Counted from the first letter of the stretch, positions 33,067-41,966 are shown. The stretch is 64,000 nucleotides of DNA from Paludibacteraceae bacterium (GCA_017503075.1 JAFVTU010000011.1:59239-123238), one strand, 5' to 3'. Numbers and translations: made by a program. The notes: generated by a model from the letters alone, not told the origin.

Positions 33067-33765
33067 ATGCGCAAAAATCAAGAAGATTATGGCAAGCTCT
33101 GGGAGCTGAATGCGGTCTGGAATCATTTGACTCCAGACGAGAAGGAGTTTATTGATAGGCACACAACTACTAGAGCTTATCGTAAAAACGAGACGATTTA
33201 CAACGAAGGTGATCTGACGGAGCATGTGGTAATGGTGGTGCGTGGTACGGTGCGCCTAACGAAGGAGGGCGTAGGGCAGAGGTTGCAGATTATCCGTTTG
33301 CTCAAGCCATATGATACTTTTAGCTATCGAAGTGCTATGGCTGGTGATTGTCATTCGACTTCTGCTACGGCATTGGAACCGACGGTATTATACTATGTGG
33401 ATCGTGATGCTTTCTTGGAGGTAATTCAGAAGAATATAAAGTTTTGTTATGCCGTTTTGGTGGCGATGTCCAAAGATCTGGGTATTTCAGAAACCCAAAC
33501 AGTGAATCTAACGCAGAAACATATTCGCGGCCGTTTGGCAGAAACATTGATAACCTTAATCAAAACGTATGGTTTTGAAGGTGATGGTGCTACGATAGCG
33601 ATTTATATGGCGCGTGAAGATTTGGCCAATATGTCAAATATGACAACTTCTAATGCTATCCGTACTTTGTCGCAGTTCTCTTCGGAGGGGTTGATTACTC
33701 TGGATGGTCGCAAGATTAAGATTTTGGATGAAGCCGAGTTGACTCGAATAAGTCGTTTAGGATGA
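33067..33765 (+). CDS. Crp/Fnr family transcriptional regulator
   Basis: 232 aa. A cyclic-nucleotide-binding-like beta-roll (YNEGDLTEHVVMVVRGTVRLTKEG, SYRSAMAGDCHSTSATA) is followed by a long dimer helix and a Crp-type winged helix (MAREDLANMSNMTTSNAIRTLSQFSSEGLI). There is no Cys cluster, so it is not an Fe-S FNR. The PRR-type nucleotide pocket is not conserved, so the ligand is unknown. It overlaps the PagL-like gene by 4 bp (ATGA), so the two are co-translated. Confidence 0.92.
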   Translation: MRKNQEDYGKLWELNAVWNHLTPDEKEFIDRHTTTRAYRKNETIYNEGDLTEHVVMVVRGTVRLTKEGVGQRLQIIRLLKPYDTFSYRSAMAGDCHSTSATALEPTVLYYVDRDAFLEVIQKNIKFCYAVLVAMSKDLGISETQTVNLTQKHIRGRLAETLITLIKTYGFEGDGATIAIYMAREDLANMSNMTTSNAIRTLSQFSSEGLITLDGRKIKILDEAELTRISRLG

Positions 33766-34955
33766 TCCTTTCATTATTCTTTTTTATACATTCTATCTCT
33801 GCCTCGTTTGTGGGAGGTGGAGTGATGCCTGATGGCAAAGTGGATAAGGTGGTGAACGATGGCGCGGCTACTAATAGATGGCATGCGCCTGTCTGTGGTG
33901 CAGATATGCGTGTTTCTTTTGCTCCAGATTGGAGATCGCTACAGGATTGGAATCATGCTCGTGTGGGTGTGGGATTGGGGTATTGGAATATGGGCCATGA
34001 ACAGTTGGGGCATGCTATTACACCTTATATATATATGGATGTTCCATTGGTACGTTTGCGGCATTTTGAGTTGGGGTTGCGACCTGGTGTCGGTGCGGCT
34101 TTTGTAACCAAAACATATCGTAATACGGTACCAGAGGGGCATATGTTTATGGATGTGATAGGGGCGAATGAGTGTATCGGTAGTGTAACAAACTTGTATT
34201 TCCCTGAAGTGATTTATGTGAATTTTCCTATTGCAAAAGGTTGGGGATTGTCGTTGGCTGGTGGTTGGTATCACATAAGCAATGGTAGTACACGGCAGCC
34301 GAATTCGGGATATAATATTTTTGCAGGTGAATTGGCTTTGAAGTATGACTGGTCGGATGTGCCAGAGCAAAAAAATGTGGTAGATGAGACAGAGAAGAGC
34401 CCCAAGCGATGGTCATTGTCGTTGTCGGGTACAGCAGGTGGAAGGCAAGTATATTATAAAGACAATCAAACATTTGCTGTTGCTTCAGTGCATGCATCTG
34501 CATATTGGCATGCGCATCCGATATTTAGATTGGGAGCGGGTGTTGATGTGTTTTATGATGGTGCATACATACGTCGTGATACTGATTTTAAGAAAACCAA
34601 TTTAGCTGCGGTGCAACCAGGTGATTGTTGGCGTGTGGGATTGAGTGTGCAGCCAGAGTTTGTGGTTGGAAGTTTTACGTTGGGTGTACATCTAGGTGCT
34701 TATGTGTATGACCCTGTAAAAGAACTTGAGCCGTATGATCTGGCTATACAATCGCAGAATGGACGCATTGAAAAGCCTGTATTTTACGCCTATGACCTTC
34801 TTAAAGCGGGTAGTGCGGGTAATCCTGATGGCTGGTTGTATACATCGGTTGTGCTGCGCTATCATCTGCCATGGAATATCTTTTTACAAGGTATGATGAA
34901 GAGCCATATGACAAAGGTCGAATTTGTGTCTGTGGGTATGGGATTTTATTATTAA
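33762..34955 (+). CDS. PagL-like acyloxyacyl hydrolase / outer-membrane protein
   Basis: 397 aa with an N-terminal signal (MILSLFFFIHSISA). The first half matches Bacteroidota lipid A 3-O-deacylase (PagL)-related barrels: LRPGVGAAFVTKTY, PEVIYVNFPIAKGWGLSLAGG, and the catalytic-type YHISNGSTRQPNSGYN, with the His and Ser expected of PagL. The second half (about 205-397) repeats barrel-like strands. It probably remodels lipid A acyl chains in the outer membrane under control of the coupled Crp-type regulator; this is inference. Confidence 0.78.
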   Translation: MILSLFFFIHSISASFVGGGVMPDGKVDKVVNDGAATNRWHAPVCGADMRVSFAPDWRSLQDWNHARVGVGLGYWNMGHEQLGHAITPYIYMDVPLVRLRHFELGLRPGVGAAFVTKTYRNTVPEGHMFMDVIGANECIGSVTNLYFPEVIYVNFPIAKGWGLSLAGGWYHISNGSTRQPNSGYNIFAGELALKYDWSDVPEQKNVVDETEKSPKRWSLSLSGTAGGRQVYYKDNQTFAVASVHASAYWHAHPIFRLGAGVDVFYDGAYIRRDTDFKKTNLAAVQPGDCWRVGLSVQPEFVVGSFTLGVHLGAYVYDPVKELEPYDLAIQSQNGRIEKPVFYAYDLLKAGSAGNPDGWLYTSVVLRYHLPWNIFLQGMMKSHMTKVEFVSVGMGFYY

Positions 34956-34978
34956 ATTTAATAAAAAACGCAGAAGTG

Positions 34979-35009
34979 TTGCAGGAATGAAAAAAAAGTT
35001 GTACCTTTG
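34979..35009 (+). promoter_or_regulatory. Bacteroidota-type promoter for the TPR-ribH-lysC unit
   Basis: TTG at 34979-34981 and TACCTTTG at 35002-35009, 20 bp apart, 58 bp before the ATG at 35068. Confidence 0.65.
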
Positions 35010-35067
35010 CAGCGGAATATGCCTATATGGGCTACAATGGAAAAAGAAAATATAAAAAATAACAGAT

Positions 35068-35745
35068 ATGGCAAAGAAAAAACAAACAGTAGAGGATCAA
35101 AATCTTGAGAATGTACAAGAGGCCCTCAACACCACAAGTGTGTGGATCGAGAAAAATCAAAACAAACTGACTTGGGCTGTAACTATCGTTGTAGCTCTTG
35201 TTGTAGGTGCTTTGGCGTTGAATACTTATGTAATCAAGCCCAAAGCAGTAGAGGTGAACGACGAGAATGCAAAAGCAGTGGCTTACTTTATGCAAGGAGA
35301 TTGGGAGAAAGCTTTGAATGGTGATGATGCAGAGTGCATTGGCTTCCAAACAATTGCGGACGAATACAAATGCTTCCAAAGTGGAAAGTTGGCGGCGTTG
35401 TATGCTGGTGTATGTTACTATCAAATGGGTCAGTTTGAGGATGCAGTTGAGTATTTAGATAAGTTTTCTGCAGACGACCTTACCATTGAACCTGCAGCTT
35501 TGCAACTCATGGGTGATGCTTATGTGCAAATGGAAGATTATGCAAAAGCAGTGAAGGCATTTGAGGGAGCAGCTGAATCTGGTAATGAGTTGATTGCTCC
35601 AATGAGTTTGAAAAAGGCTGGTTTTGTATACTTGGAATTAGGTAACAAAGCTGCGGCAAAGAAGGCTTTTGAGACCATCAAGACCGATTATCCAGCTTCT
35701 ACTGAGGCGCAAAATATCGAAGCGTATATCGCTATTGCTGAATAA
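35068..35745 (+). CDS. Membrane-anchored tetratricopeptide repeat protein
   Basis: 225 aa. A charged N-terminus is followed by one transmembrane helix (LTWAVTIVVALVVGALALNTYVI, about 31-53) and then TPR-like helix pairs (ALYAGVCYYQMGQFEDAVEYLDKF, ALQLMGDAYVQMEDYAKAVKAFEGA, SLKKAGFVYLELGNKAAAKKAFETI). It is similar in design to the Bacteroidota YfgM-like TPR proteins that often precede ribH. It probably scaffolds proteins in the periplasm. Confidence 0.88.
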   Translation: MAKKKQTVEDQNLENVQEALNTTSVWIEKNQNKLTWAVTIVVALVVGALALNTYVIKPKAVEVNDENAKAVAYFMQGDWEKALNGDDAECIGFQTIADEYKCFQSGKLAALYAGVCYYQMGQFEDAVEYLDKFSADDLTIEPAALQLMGDAYVQMEDYAKAVKAFEGAAESGNELIAPMSLKKAGFVYLELGNKAAAKKAFETIKTDYPASTEAQNIEAYIAIAE

Positions 35746-35746
35746 T

Positions 35747-35780
35747 AACTATCAACTGTTAACTATCAACTGTTAACTGT
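35747..35780 (+). repeat. 14-bp tandem repeat between the TPR gene and ribH
   Basis: AACTATCAACTGTT occurs twice in full (35747-35760 and 35761-35774) plus AACTGT, ending exactly at the ribH ATG. Confidence 0.85.
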
Positions 35781-36311
35781 ATGACAACAGATTTGTCGCA
35801 ATATAATGCGAATGAATTGCCTAGCGCTGACGTGCTTTCACGTCAGCGCTATGCTATTGTAGTGGCTGATTGGAATAGCGAAATCACACACGCTTTGGCA
35901 AAAGGAGCAATTGATACCCTCCTCAAGCATGGCGTGCAAGAGGAGAATATCGATGTGATGCATGTGCCTGGAACGGTAGAGCTGACCTATGGTGCTGCGT
36001 TGTATGTGAGTGGTAAGAAGAAGTTTGGTATGCTCAAATATGCAGACGCTGTTATTGTTATCGGCTGTGTGATTCAAGGTGACACACCTCACTTCGACTA
36101 TGTGTGTCAATCTGTAACACAGGGTGTTACGATACTGAATGCACAAGGAGGAGCTAATGATAATGCGTACTATACTCCACGTTATTGTCCTGTTATCTTC
36201 TCTGTTCTCACTACCTTAGACAAACAACAAGCCCTTGATCGTGCGGGCGGTAGTTTGGGCAATAAGGGCGTAGAAGGTGCGGTGACAGCTATCAAGATGG
36301 CGAATCTTTAG
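35781..36311 (+). CDS. ribH: 6,7-dimethyl-8-ribityllumazine synthase
   Basis: 176 aa. It forms lumazine from the ribityl-uracil and butanone phosphate, the penultimate step of riboflavin synthesis; cytosolic oligomer. Motifs: [17 protein letters not shown], the [11 protein letters not shown] phosphate-binding turn, and [20 protein letters not shown] with the catalytic His. The N-terminal linker ([11 protein letters not shown]) is encoded by a perfect 12-bp inverted repeat (35823-35850). Confidence 0.95.
   Translation: MTTDLSQYNANELPSADVLSRQRYAIVVADWNSEITHALAKGAIDTLLKHGVQEENIDVMHVPGTVELTYGAALYVSGKKKFGMLKYADAVIVIGCVIQGDTPHFDYVCQSVTQGVTILNAQGGANDNAYYTPRYCPVIFSVLTTLDKQQALDRAGGSLGNKGVEGAVTAIKMANL
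35823..35850 (+). repeat. Perfect 12-bp hairpin within the ribH coding start
   Basis: AGCGCTGACGTG (35823-35834) and CACGTCAGCGCT (35839-35850) with a CTTT loop. It lies 42 bp into ribH, so it could slow or gate translation. A hairpin of the same size (12-bp stem, 4-nt loop) lies in mtaB at 60976. Confidence 0.92.
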
Positions 36312-36314
36312 TTT

Positions 36315-36356
36315 AAGGGACGCCGCTTGGCGGCTTACTGTTTAGAGTTTAGAGAA
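36315..36356. repeat. Hairpin repeat (family A) in spacer before aspartokinase
   Basis: GGACGCCGC-TTG-GCGGC followed by TTACTGTTTAGAGTTTAGAG: this is the inverse complement of the CTCTAAACAGTAG...CGTCC order seen upstream of leftward genes. The element therefore keeps one orientation relative to the downstream gene at this site. Confidence 0.8.
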
Positions 36357-36358
36357 AA

Positions 36359-37588
36359 ATGCGTGTATATAAGTTTGGTGGTGCTTCGGTAAAGGATGCT
36401 AGTGGCGTTCGCAACTTAAAGGAAATTGTCGCTCAAGCGAGTGATGATCTGATGGTCGTAATTTCAGCCATGGGCAAGACCACCAATGCCTTAGAACGAG
36501 TAGTTGCAGCTTTGGCAAAAGGCGATGACCAAACGGCGGAAACGGAGTGGTTAGGCATACTAGATCAACATGTGTATATCATGCAAGACTTGGGGCTGCA
36601 ACCCAACGTGGATGTACGCCTGCCCATGATGCCCGAATATAATAAGGAGTGGTCATATGATCAGAACTACGACCAAATTGTCAGTCTGGGCGAGATTATG
36701 TCCACGCAAATTGTGGCGGTCTTCTTGCTCAAGAGTGCTATTCCTACCGAGTGGTGGAATATGCCCAAACTGCTACTGACCGACAATACATGGCGCGAAG
36801 CACAGGTGGACTTACAGACCTCTGCTCAAGTGATTCGTGCAGGGTGGAATAGAGCACAACGCCCCCACGTGGTGGTGACGCAAGGTTTCATTGGCGGTAC
36901 TGCCGATGGTATGCGTACAACATTAGGGCGCGAAGGCTCGGACTACACGGCAGCCCTACTGGGTAATTTTTTAGATGCCGAATCGGTGACTATTTGGAAA
37001 GATGTTCCTGGTATCTTAAATGCAGACCCGCGATTGGTGGCTAACACCATTAAGATAGACCAATTGACCTACCATGATGCCGTGGAATTGGCATATAGTG
37101 GTGCGCAGGTAATTCATCCTAAGACAATCCGCCCATTAGAGAATAAGAAAATTCCACTTTATGTCAAACCATTTGGCAATCCAACCGCAGAAGGATCGGT
37201 TATTATTGAGCATGCAGCACCAATCAATGTGCCAGTTTATATCTGGCGTACCAATCAAGTGCTGATTACGCTTCGGGCAAAGGATTTTGCATTCGTGTTG
37301 GAAGAGAGTTTGAGTCATATATTCCAAATTATTCATGCCAACCGTTTGCGCGTATCGCTGATACAATCCAGCGCGGTAACCATATCTGTATGCGTAGATA
37401 ATAGCCGCTTTGTAGCTAGGGCTATTGAGCAACTGCAAGACGCTTATCGCGTGACATGGAACGAAAACCTCAGCCTGCTCACCATCAGAGGTACTACCCC
37501 TAATATACTCAAGCAGGAGCAACAAGGTCGGGACATTTTGCTGAGCCAATTAACACGCCGTACGGCGAAACTAGTGATAAAAGATTAA
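36359..37588 (+). CDS. Aspartate kinase
   Basis: 409 aa, monofunctional. It phosphorylates aspartate for lysine, threonine and methionine synthesis. Motifs: VYKFGGASVKDASGV (kinase N-terminus), GFIGGTADGMRTTLGREGSDYTAALLG, WKDVPGILNADPRL, and AVELAYSGAQVIHPKT. A C-terminal ACT-like tandem from about 300 suggests feedback control by an amino acid. It is not fused to homoserine dehydrogenase. Length is slightly short of the usual 440 or so. Confidence 0.92.
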   Translation: MRVYKFGGASVKDASGVRNLKEIVAQASDDLMVVISAMGKTTNALERVVAALAKGDDQTAETEWLGILDQHVYIMQDLGLQPNVDVRLPMMPEYNKEWSYDQNYDQIVSLGEIMSTQIVAVFLLKSAIPTEWWNMPKLLLTDNTWREAQVDLQTSAQVIRAGWNRAQRPHVVVTQGFIGGTADGMRTTLGREGSDYTAALLGNFLDAESVTIWKDVPGILNADPRLVANTIKIDQLTYHDAVELAYSGAQVIHPKTIRPLENKKIPLYVKPFGNPTAEGSVIIEHAAPINVPVYIWRTNQVLITLRAKDFAFVLEESLSHIFQIIHANRLRVSLIQSSAVTISVCVDNSRFVARAIEQLQDAYRVTWNENLSLLTIRGTTPNILKQEQQGRDILLSQLTRRTAKLVIKD

Positions 37589-37591
37589 ACC

Positions 37592-38701
37592 ATGGAAAAT
37601 ACAATCAAACAATACTTCTCTGGGCAATATTGGAAAGAGTTGTTATTAGAGTTTTGGCACGCTTTGGGTACCAAGAAGTTCTGGAAAGAGTTCCTAGCAA
37701 TGAATATTGGTATCATGATTGGTGCCGCTGCGGTTTATTATTTCTTGATGCCAAGCAACTTGATTATCGGTACTATTTCTGGTTTGAGCATTGTCATCAA
37801 CACACTCATTGGAGGCAATGCGGATACTTTCTCGTATCTGGTGATGGGGATAAATGCCGTACTTTTGATTATGGCATTCCTGCTCATTGGTAACGAGTTT
37901 GGGGCAAAAACCGTCTATACCGCTATGATTCTTGGTCCTTTGACACAGCTTTGGGATAGGATTTATCCTTATACCAATTTTACTCACAAAGTGATTGAGA
38001 ATCCCGATGTACTGGCACAATTGCAAGCAGGTCAATCGGTAATAGATATGAATGGTAATCCTTATCTATTAAGTCGTGCAGGCGAGGTGCTAGAACAGGT
38101 CAAAGGCTCTGTTATGTCGGCAGGTTTGGGTATGGGAGATGTGTGGTTTGACCTCATTTGCTTTGTGTTGCTTCTGTCTATCAGCCAAACGATTGAGTTC
38201 CGCGTGAATGCCTCTACTGGTGGTTTGGATATCCTCGCTAAGATTATCAATAAGTTCCTTCATTTTGATATCGGTATGTCGGTATCTATTGGTGGTGCGC
38301 TAATATGCTGTACTGCATTCCTAATCAACGATTTTCGTATGGTGGTTATCGGTTTGATAGGCACATGGATTAATGGTGTGGTAATCAATTATTTCACAGC
38401 ATCTATGGATCGCCGTAAGCGCGTATGCATCATCACACGCGAGCACGAGAAAGTACGTCATTATATTGTACACGAGCAATTGCGTGGCTGCTCTCTATAT
38501 CGCGTAGAAGGTGGATATAGCGGCGAGGAATACATAGAGATTCAAGCACTATTGACACAAGAAGAGTTTGCTAATGTACTGGCATTTATGCGCGAGAACA
38601 ATATCCAAGCCTTCACTACTGCAGGCAACTGTTCGGAGGTGTATGGCTTGTGGTTCAAACACCGCAAACGCAATGGCAAACTAGAAATAGAAAAAGATTA
38701 A
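37592..38701 (+). CDS. YitT family membrane protein (DUF2179)
   Basis: 369 aa. Five to six transmembrane helices at about 38-290 (IMIGAAAVYYFLMPSNLIIGTISGLSIVIN, AVLLIMAFLLIG, YTAMILGPLTQLWDRI, FDLICFVLLLSIS, the NASTGGLDILAKI signature) are followed by a cytoplasmic DUF2179 domain (ITREHEKVRHYIVHEQLRGC, YTGEE-like YSGEEYIEIQALLT). About 40 residues in the first periplasmic loop exceed the usual family. Substrate unknown. It starts 3 bp after aspartokinase. Confidence 0.9.
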   Translation: MENTIKQYFSGQYWKELLLEFWHALGTKKFWKEFLAMNIGIMIGAAAVYYFLMPSNLIIGTISGLSIVINTLIGGNADTFSYLVMGINAVLLIMAFLLIGNEFGAKTVYTAMILGPLTQLWDRIYPYTNFTHKVIENPDVLAQLQAGQSVIDMNGNPYLLSRAGEVLEQVKGSVMSAGLGMGDVWFDLICFVLLLSISQTIEFRVNASTGGLDILAKIINKFLHFDIGMSVSIGGALICCTAFLINDFRMVVIGLIGTWINGVVINYFTASMDRRKRVCIITREHEKVRHYIVHEQLRGCSLYRVEGGYSGEEYIEIQALLTQEEFANVLAFMRENNIQAFTTAGNCSEVYGLWFKHRKRNGKLEIEKD

Positions 38702-38725
38702 TCATAACTTAAATATTTATATACA

Positions 38726-39628
38726 ATGAAACCAACATTATTTATTCTCGCGGCTGGTATGGGTAGCCGCTACGGAGGACTCAAACAATTGGATGGTCTA
38801 GGTCCTAATGGTGAAACAATCATGGATTATAGCGTGTTTGACGCTATGCGTGCTGGCTTTGGCAAAGTGGTATTCGTTATTCGCAAGGATTTCGAAGAGG
38901 ACTTCCGCCGTGTGGTACTCAGCAAGTATGCTGACCATGTTCCATGCGAAGTATGCTTCCAAGGTATCGACTGCTTGCCAGAAGGCTTTACCCGCAATCC
39001 AGAGCGTACCAAACCATGGGGTACTAACCACGCTGTGTTGATGGCTAAGGATTTGATTCACGAGCCATTTATGGTCATCAATGCCGATGACTTCTATGGC
39101 AAAGAGTCATTTGAGGTGATGGCTAAGTTCCTCTTGGATGTCAATGGCGAGCAAGGTAAATATTGCATGGCAGGCTATCGCGTAGGTAACACTCTCAGCG
39201 AGCATGGTACAGTTAGTCGTGGCGTATGTGCTACTGATAAAATGGGCTTCTTGACCGACGTAGTAGAGCGTACTGCGATCGAGTCTAAAGATGGTCATAT
39301 CGTGTTCCCAGATGAGAATGGCAACGAAGTAGAGATCCCATTCGATACTCCTGTAAGTATGAACATGTGGGGCTTTACTCCTGAGTATTTTGAATATACA
39401 GAAGAGGCATTCAAGGAGTTCTTGAAGGTCAGTGGTCAAGAGCTCAAAACTGAGTTCTATATCCCTACTTTGGTGAATGACCTCATTAAAGCAGGTAAAG
39501 CAACTTGCCAAGTGCTGGATACTCCTGCTAAGTGGTTTGGTGTTACATACGCTGATGATCGCCAAATGGTGGTGGATAAAATCCAAGCATTGGTAGATGC
39601 CGGTGTATATCCAAACAAGTTGTTTTAA
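38726..39628 (+). CDS. Nucleotidyltransferase (NTP_transferase fold)
   Basis: 300 aa. The nucleotide-binding start LAAGMGSRYGGLKQLDGLGP and the metal site VINADDFYGKESF define a GT-A sugar-nucleotide pyrophosphorylase-like enzyme. Further features: PWGTNHAVLMAKD and MNMWGFTPEYFEY. The sugar is not identified. Its place directly before galE suggests a role in activated hexose supply for surface glycans. Confidence 0.88.
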   Translation: MKPTLFILAAGMGSRYGGLKQLDGLGPNGETIMDYSVFDAMRAGFGKVVFVIRKDFEEDFRRVVLSKYADHVPCEVCFQGIDCLPEGFTRNPERTKPWGTNHAVLMAKDLIHEPFMVINADDFYGKESFEVMAKFLLDVNGEQGKYCMAGYRVGNTLSEHGTVSRGVCATDKMGFLTDVVERTAIESKDGHIVFPDENGNEVEIPFDTPVSMNMWGFTPEYFEYTEEAFKEFLKVSGQELKTEFYIPTLVNDLIKAGKATCQVLDTPAKWFGVTYADDRQMVVDKIQALVDAGVYPNKLF

Positions 39629-39641
39629 TTCATAATTAACT

Positions 39642-40667
39642 ATGGCTCGTATTTTAGTTACAGGTGGAACTGGTTACATTGGCTCTCATACCGTGGTGGA
39701 GTTGATGCAAAAAGGATATGATGTAGTCATAGTTGATAATTTAAGTAATTCAGATCAAGCTGTCCTCGATGGTATTGCTGCCATCGTGGGCACTTGTCCT
39801 GATTTTGTGCAGGGTGATTGCTGCGACACTGCAGCGATGGATGCACTTTTCGCTCGCTATAATGACATAGTGGGTGTCATTCATTTTGCGGCTAGCAAGG
39901 CGGTGAATGAGTCTGTAGAGCAGCCTTTGAAGTACTACCGCAACAATCTCATGTCTCTTATCACGGTACTTGAGCAGATGAAGAAGCATGATGTGCATAA
40001 CATCGTATTCTCTAGTTCCTGTACAGTGTACGGACAGCCTTCTGCTGAGCATTTGCCAGTGGATGAAACGGCTCCAATTCAGAAAGCCCTTTCTCCTTAT
40101 GGTAATACCAAGCAGATTAATGAGAATATCATCCGTGACGAAGCGCATGCAGATGCACAATTGCGTGCCACAATTCTTCGTTACTTCAATCCTATAGGTG
40201 CTCACCCTTCGGCTATGATTGGTGAACTGCCTAATGGCGTTCCACAAAACCTTTTGCCTTTTGTTACACAAACGGCTATAGGTTTGCGTAAGGAACTCAA
40301 GGTATTTGGTGATGATTACAATACACCTGATGGCTCATGCATCCGAGATTATATCTATGTTGTAGATCTCGCAAAAGCGCATGTGAAAGCAGTAGAGAGA
40401 ATGCTCGCTAATCAAGCTGAGGAGCAAGTAGAGGTGTTTAACCTCGGCACAGGTAAAGGTCTGAGCGTATTGGAGATTTTGAATACTTTTATGCAAGTGA
40501 CAGGCGTGAATGTTCCTTACCAAATAGTTGGACGCCGCGAAGGCGATATCGAACAGGTGTGGGCAAAACCAGATAAAGCCAATAATGTCTTGGGTTGGAA
40601 AGCAGATACGCCTATTGAGGATGTACTGCTTAGCGCATGGAAATGGGAACAAAAAATCCGTAAATAA
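39642..40667 (+). CDS. galE: UDP-glucose 4-epimerase
   Basis: 341 aa extended SDR. NAD-binding TGGTGYIGSHT, catalytic Ser in VFSSSCTVYG and the Tyr-x3-Lys motif YGNTK are visible, with NPIGAHPSAMIGE for UDP-sugar binding and the C-terminal GWKADTP. It interconverts UDP-glucose and UDP-galactose. Last gene of the rightward unit, followed 4 bp later by a strong terminator. Confidence 0.95.
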   Translation: MARILVTGGTGYIGSHTVVELMQKGYDVVIVDNLSNSDQAVLDGIAAIVGTCPDFVQGDCCDTAAMDALFARYNDIVGVIHFAASKAVNESVEQPLKYYRNNLMSLITVLEQMKKHDVHNIVFSSSCTVYGQPSAEHLPVDETAPIQKALSPYGNTKQINENIIRDEAHADAQLRATILRYFNPIGAHPSAMIGELPNGVPQNLLPFVTQTAIGLRKELKVFGDDYNTPDGSCIRDYIYVVDLAKAHVKAVERMLANQAEEQVEVFNLGTGKGLSVLEILNTFMQVTGVNVPYQIVGRREGDIEQVWAKPDKANNVLGWKADTPIEDVLLSAWKWEQKIRK

Positions 40668-40669
40668 TA

Positions 40670-40699
40670 AAAACGCTCCTCAATCGGGAGCGTTTTTTT
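40670..40699 (+). terminator. Rho-independent terminator after galE
   Basis: AACGCTCC pairs with GGGAGCGTT around TCAATC, followed by seven T. Confidence 0.93.
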
Positions 40700-40715
40700 A
40701 TATCCTTGCCTTCAC

Positions 40716-40798
40716 CTCTAACCTATAGGCGCTTTGCGCCGTCCTATAGCTCGCATTGCGAGCGTCCTATAGCCTCCAGAGGGGGCGTCCTATATCCT
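40716..40798. repeat. Hairpin repeats (family A), three units next to the era stop
   Basis: CTCTAACCTATAG then GGCGC-TTT-GCGCC-GTCC, TATAG-CTCGC-ATT-GCGAG-CGTCC and TATAG-CCTCC-AGA-GGGGG-CGTCC. Cores differ but each is self-complementary (the last imperfectly), and flanks are constant. The last unit supplies the era stop codon. Confidence 0.9.
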
Positions 40799-41699
40799 AA
40801 TAAAGATCATACCCATAGTGGCGAAGACGAGTTTGCGATGAGCGCCAGTCTTTATCCACTTTCACGAAGAGTTGCAGGAATACGGGTTTGCCAAAGAATG
40901 CCTCTATCTCGCGGCGGGCTTGCGTGCCGACACGCTTCAAAGCTTTGCCACCTTTGCCGATGATAATACCCTTTTGGCTATCACGCTCCACATAAATCAC
41001 TGCACCTATGCGAATCATTCCTTCGGGGTGTTGCTCATCGGGTTCCTCGTCCAAGAAGGACTCCACCTCTACCTCTACGCTATAAGGAATCTCTTTGTCG
41101 TAGTTCAGCAGGATCTTTTCGCGAATCATCTCATCCACGAAGAAACGCGATGACTTGTCGGTCAATTGGTCTTTGGGGAAGAATGGCGGACATTCAGGCA
41201 ACGCCTCACGGATAGCCGCAAAGAGTTGGTCTGTACCAAACTTCTGCTGTGCGGAGATAGGGAATACCGTTGCCTCGGGCAATACGCGATGCCAGTACTC
41301 CACCAGTTGCTCCAGTGTTTCTTGCGTAGTAAGGTCTATCTTGTTGATAATCAAGAATACTTTGGCTTTGATGCGCTTCACTTTGTCGAGGAAGTCGGCA
41401 TTCTTGTCGGGGTTGTCTTGTACGTCTGTCACATAGAGCAATACATCCGCATCCACCAATGCTGAACGCGAGAACTCCAGCATCTGCTCTTGGAGTTTGT
41501 AGTTGGGTTGCAGCACGCCTGGTGTGTCGCTATACACCATTTGGAAGTCATCGCCATTGACGATACCCATGATACGGTGGCGAGTGGTTTGTGCTTTGGA
41601 GGTAATAATCGAAAGACGCTCACCCACCAATACATTCATCAATGTGGATTTGCCCACATTGGGATTACCTACTATATTTACAAAACCTGATTTATGCAT
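40797..41699 (-). CDS. era: GTPase Era
   Basis: 300 aa from MHKSGFVNIVG at 41699. G1 GNPNVGKST, G2/G3 SDTPGV, G4 NKID, and the Era-specific KH domain with ERDSQKGIIIGKGGKALKRVG. It binds 16S rRNA during 30S maturation. Upstream frame extension would cover the promoter at 41731, so this start is chosen. Confidence 0.96.
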   Translation of the reverse strand: MHKSGFVNIVGNPNVGKSTLMNVLVGERLSIITSKAQTTRHRIMGIVNGDDFQMVYSDTPGVLQPNYKLQEQMLEFSRSALVDADVLLYVTDVQDNPDKNADFLDKVKRIKAKVFLIINKIDLTTQETLEQLVEYWHRVLPEATVFPISAQQKFGTDQLFAAIREALPECPPFFPKDQLTDKSSRFFVDEMIREKILLNYDKEIPYSVEVEVESFLDEEPDEQHPEGMIRIGAVIYVERDSQKGIIIGKGGKALKRVGTQARREIEAFFGKPVFLQLFVKVDKDWRSSQTRLRHYGYDLY

Positions 41700-41730
41700 A
41701 ATTCTTTTGATGTCACTATAAATATCGTTG

Positions 41731-41761
41731 CAAAGGTACAAAAAAAAATGTATATGTGCAA
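41731..41761 (-). promoter_or_regulatory. Bacteroidota-type promoter for era
   Basis: Minus-strand TACCTTTG at 41731-41738 and TTG at 41759-41761, 20 bp apart, 32 bp before the era ATG. The rest of 41762-41966 is AT-rich with no recognisable gene. Confidence 0.65.
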
Positions 41762-41966
41762 GAAAAGTTTATTTTTGTTGCCATAGGCTACATTTTTTTG
41801 CAGTAGCTTCGGGGGAATTGCATAAGGCAAGGCGGCGTCCGAAGGTACTATTTTTTCTTCACATAGACAAATGTGTATATAAAAAATATGATTTTCAGAG
41901 CATCTGTTGATTCTATAAAAAGTTGTTTCATAGCCCAAAAGATGGTCTACGAATCACAATTTCATC

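Noticed and set aside
34940-34970. Terminator after the PagL-like gene
   Set aside because: TTATTAAATTTAATAA is an AT-only palindrome with weak pairing and no GC core.
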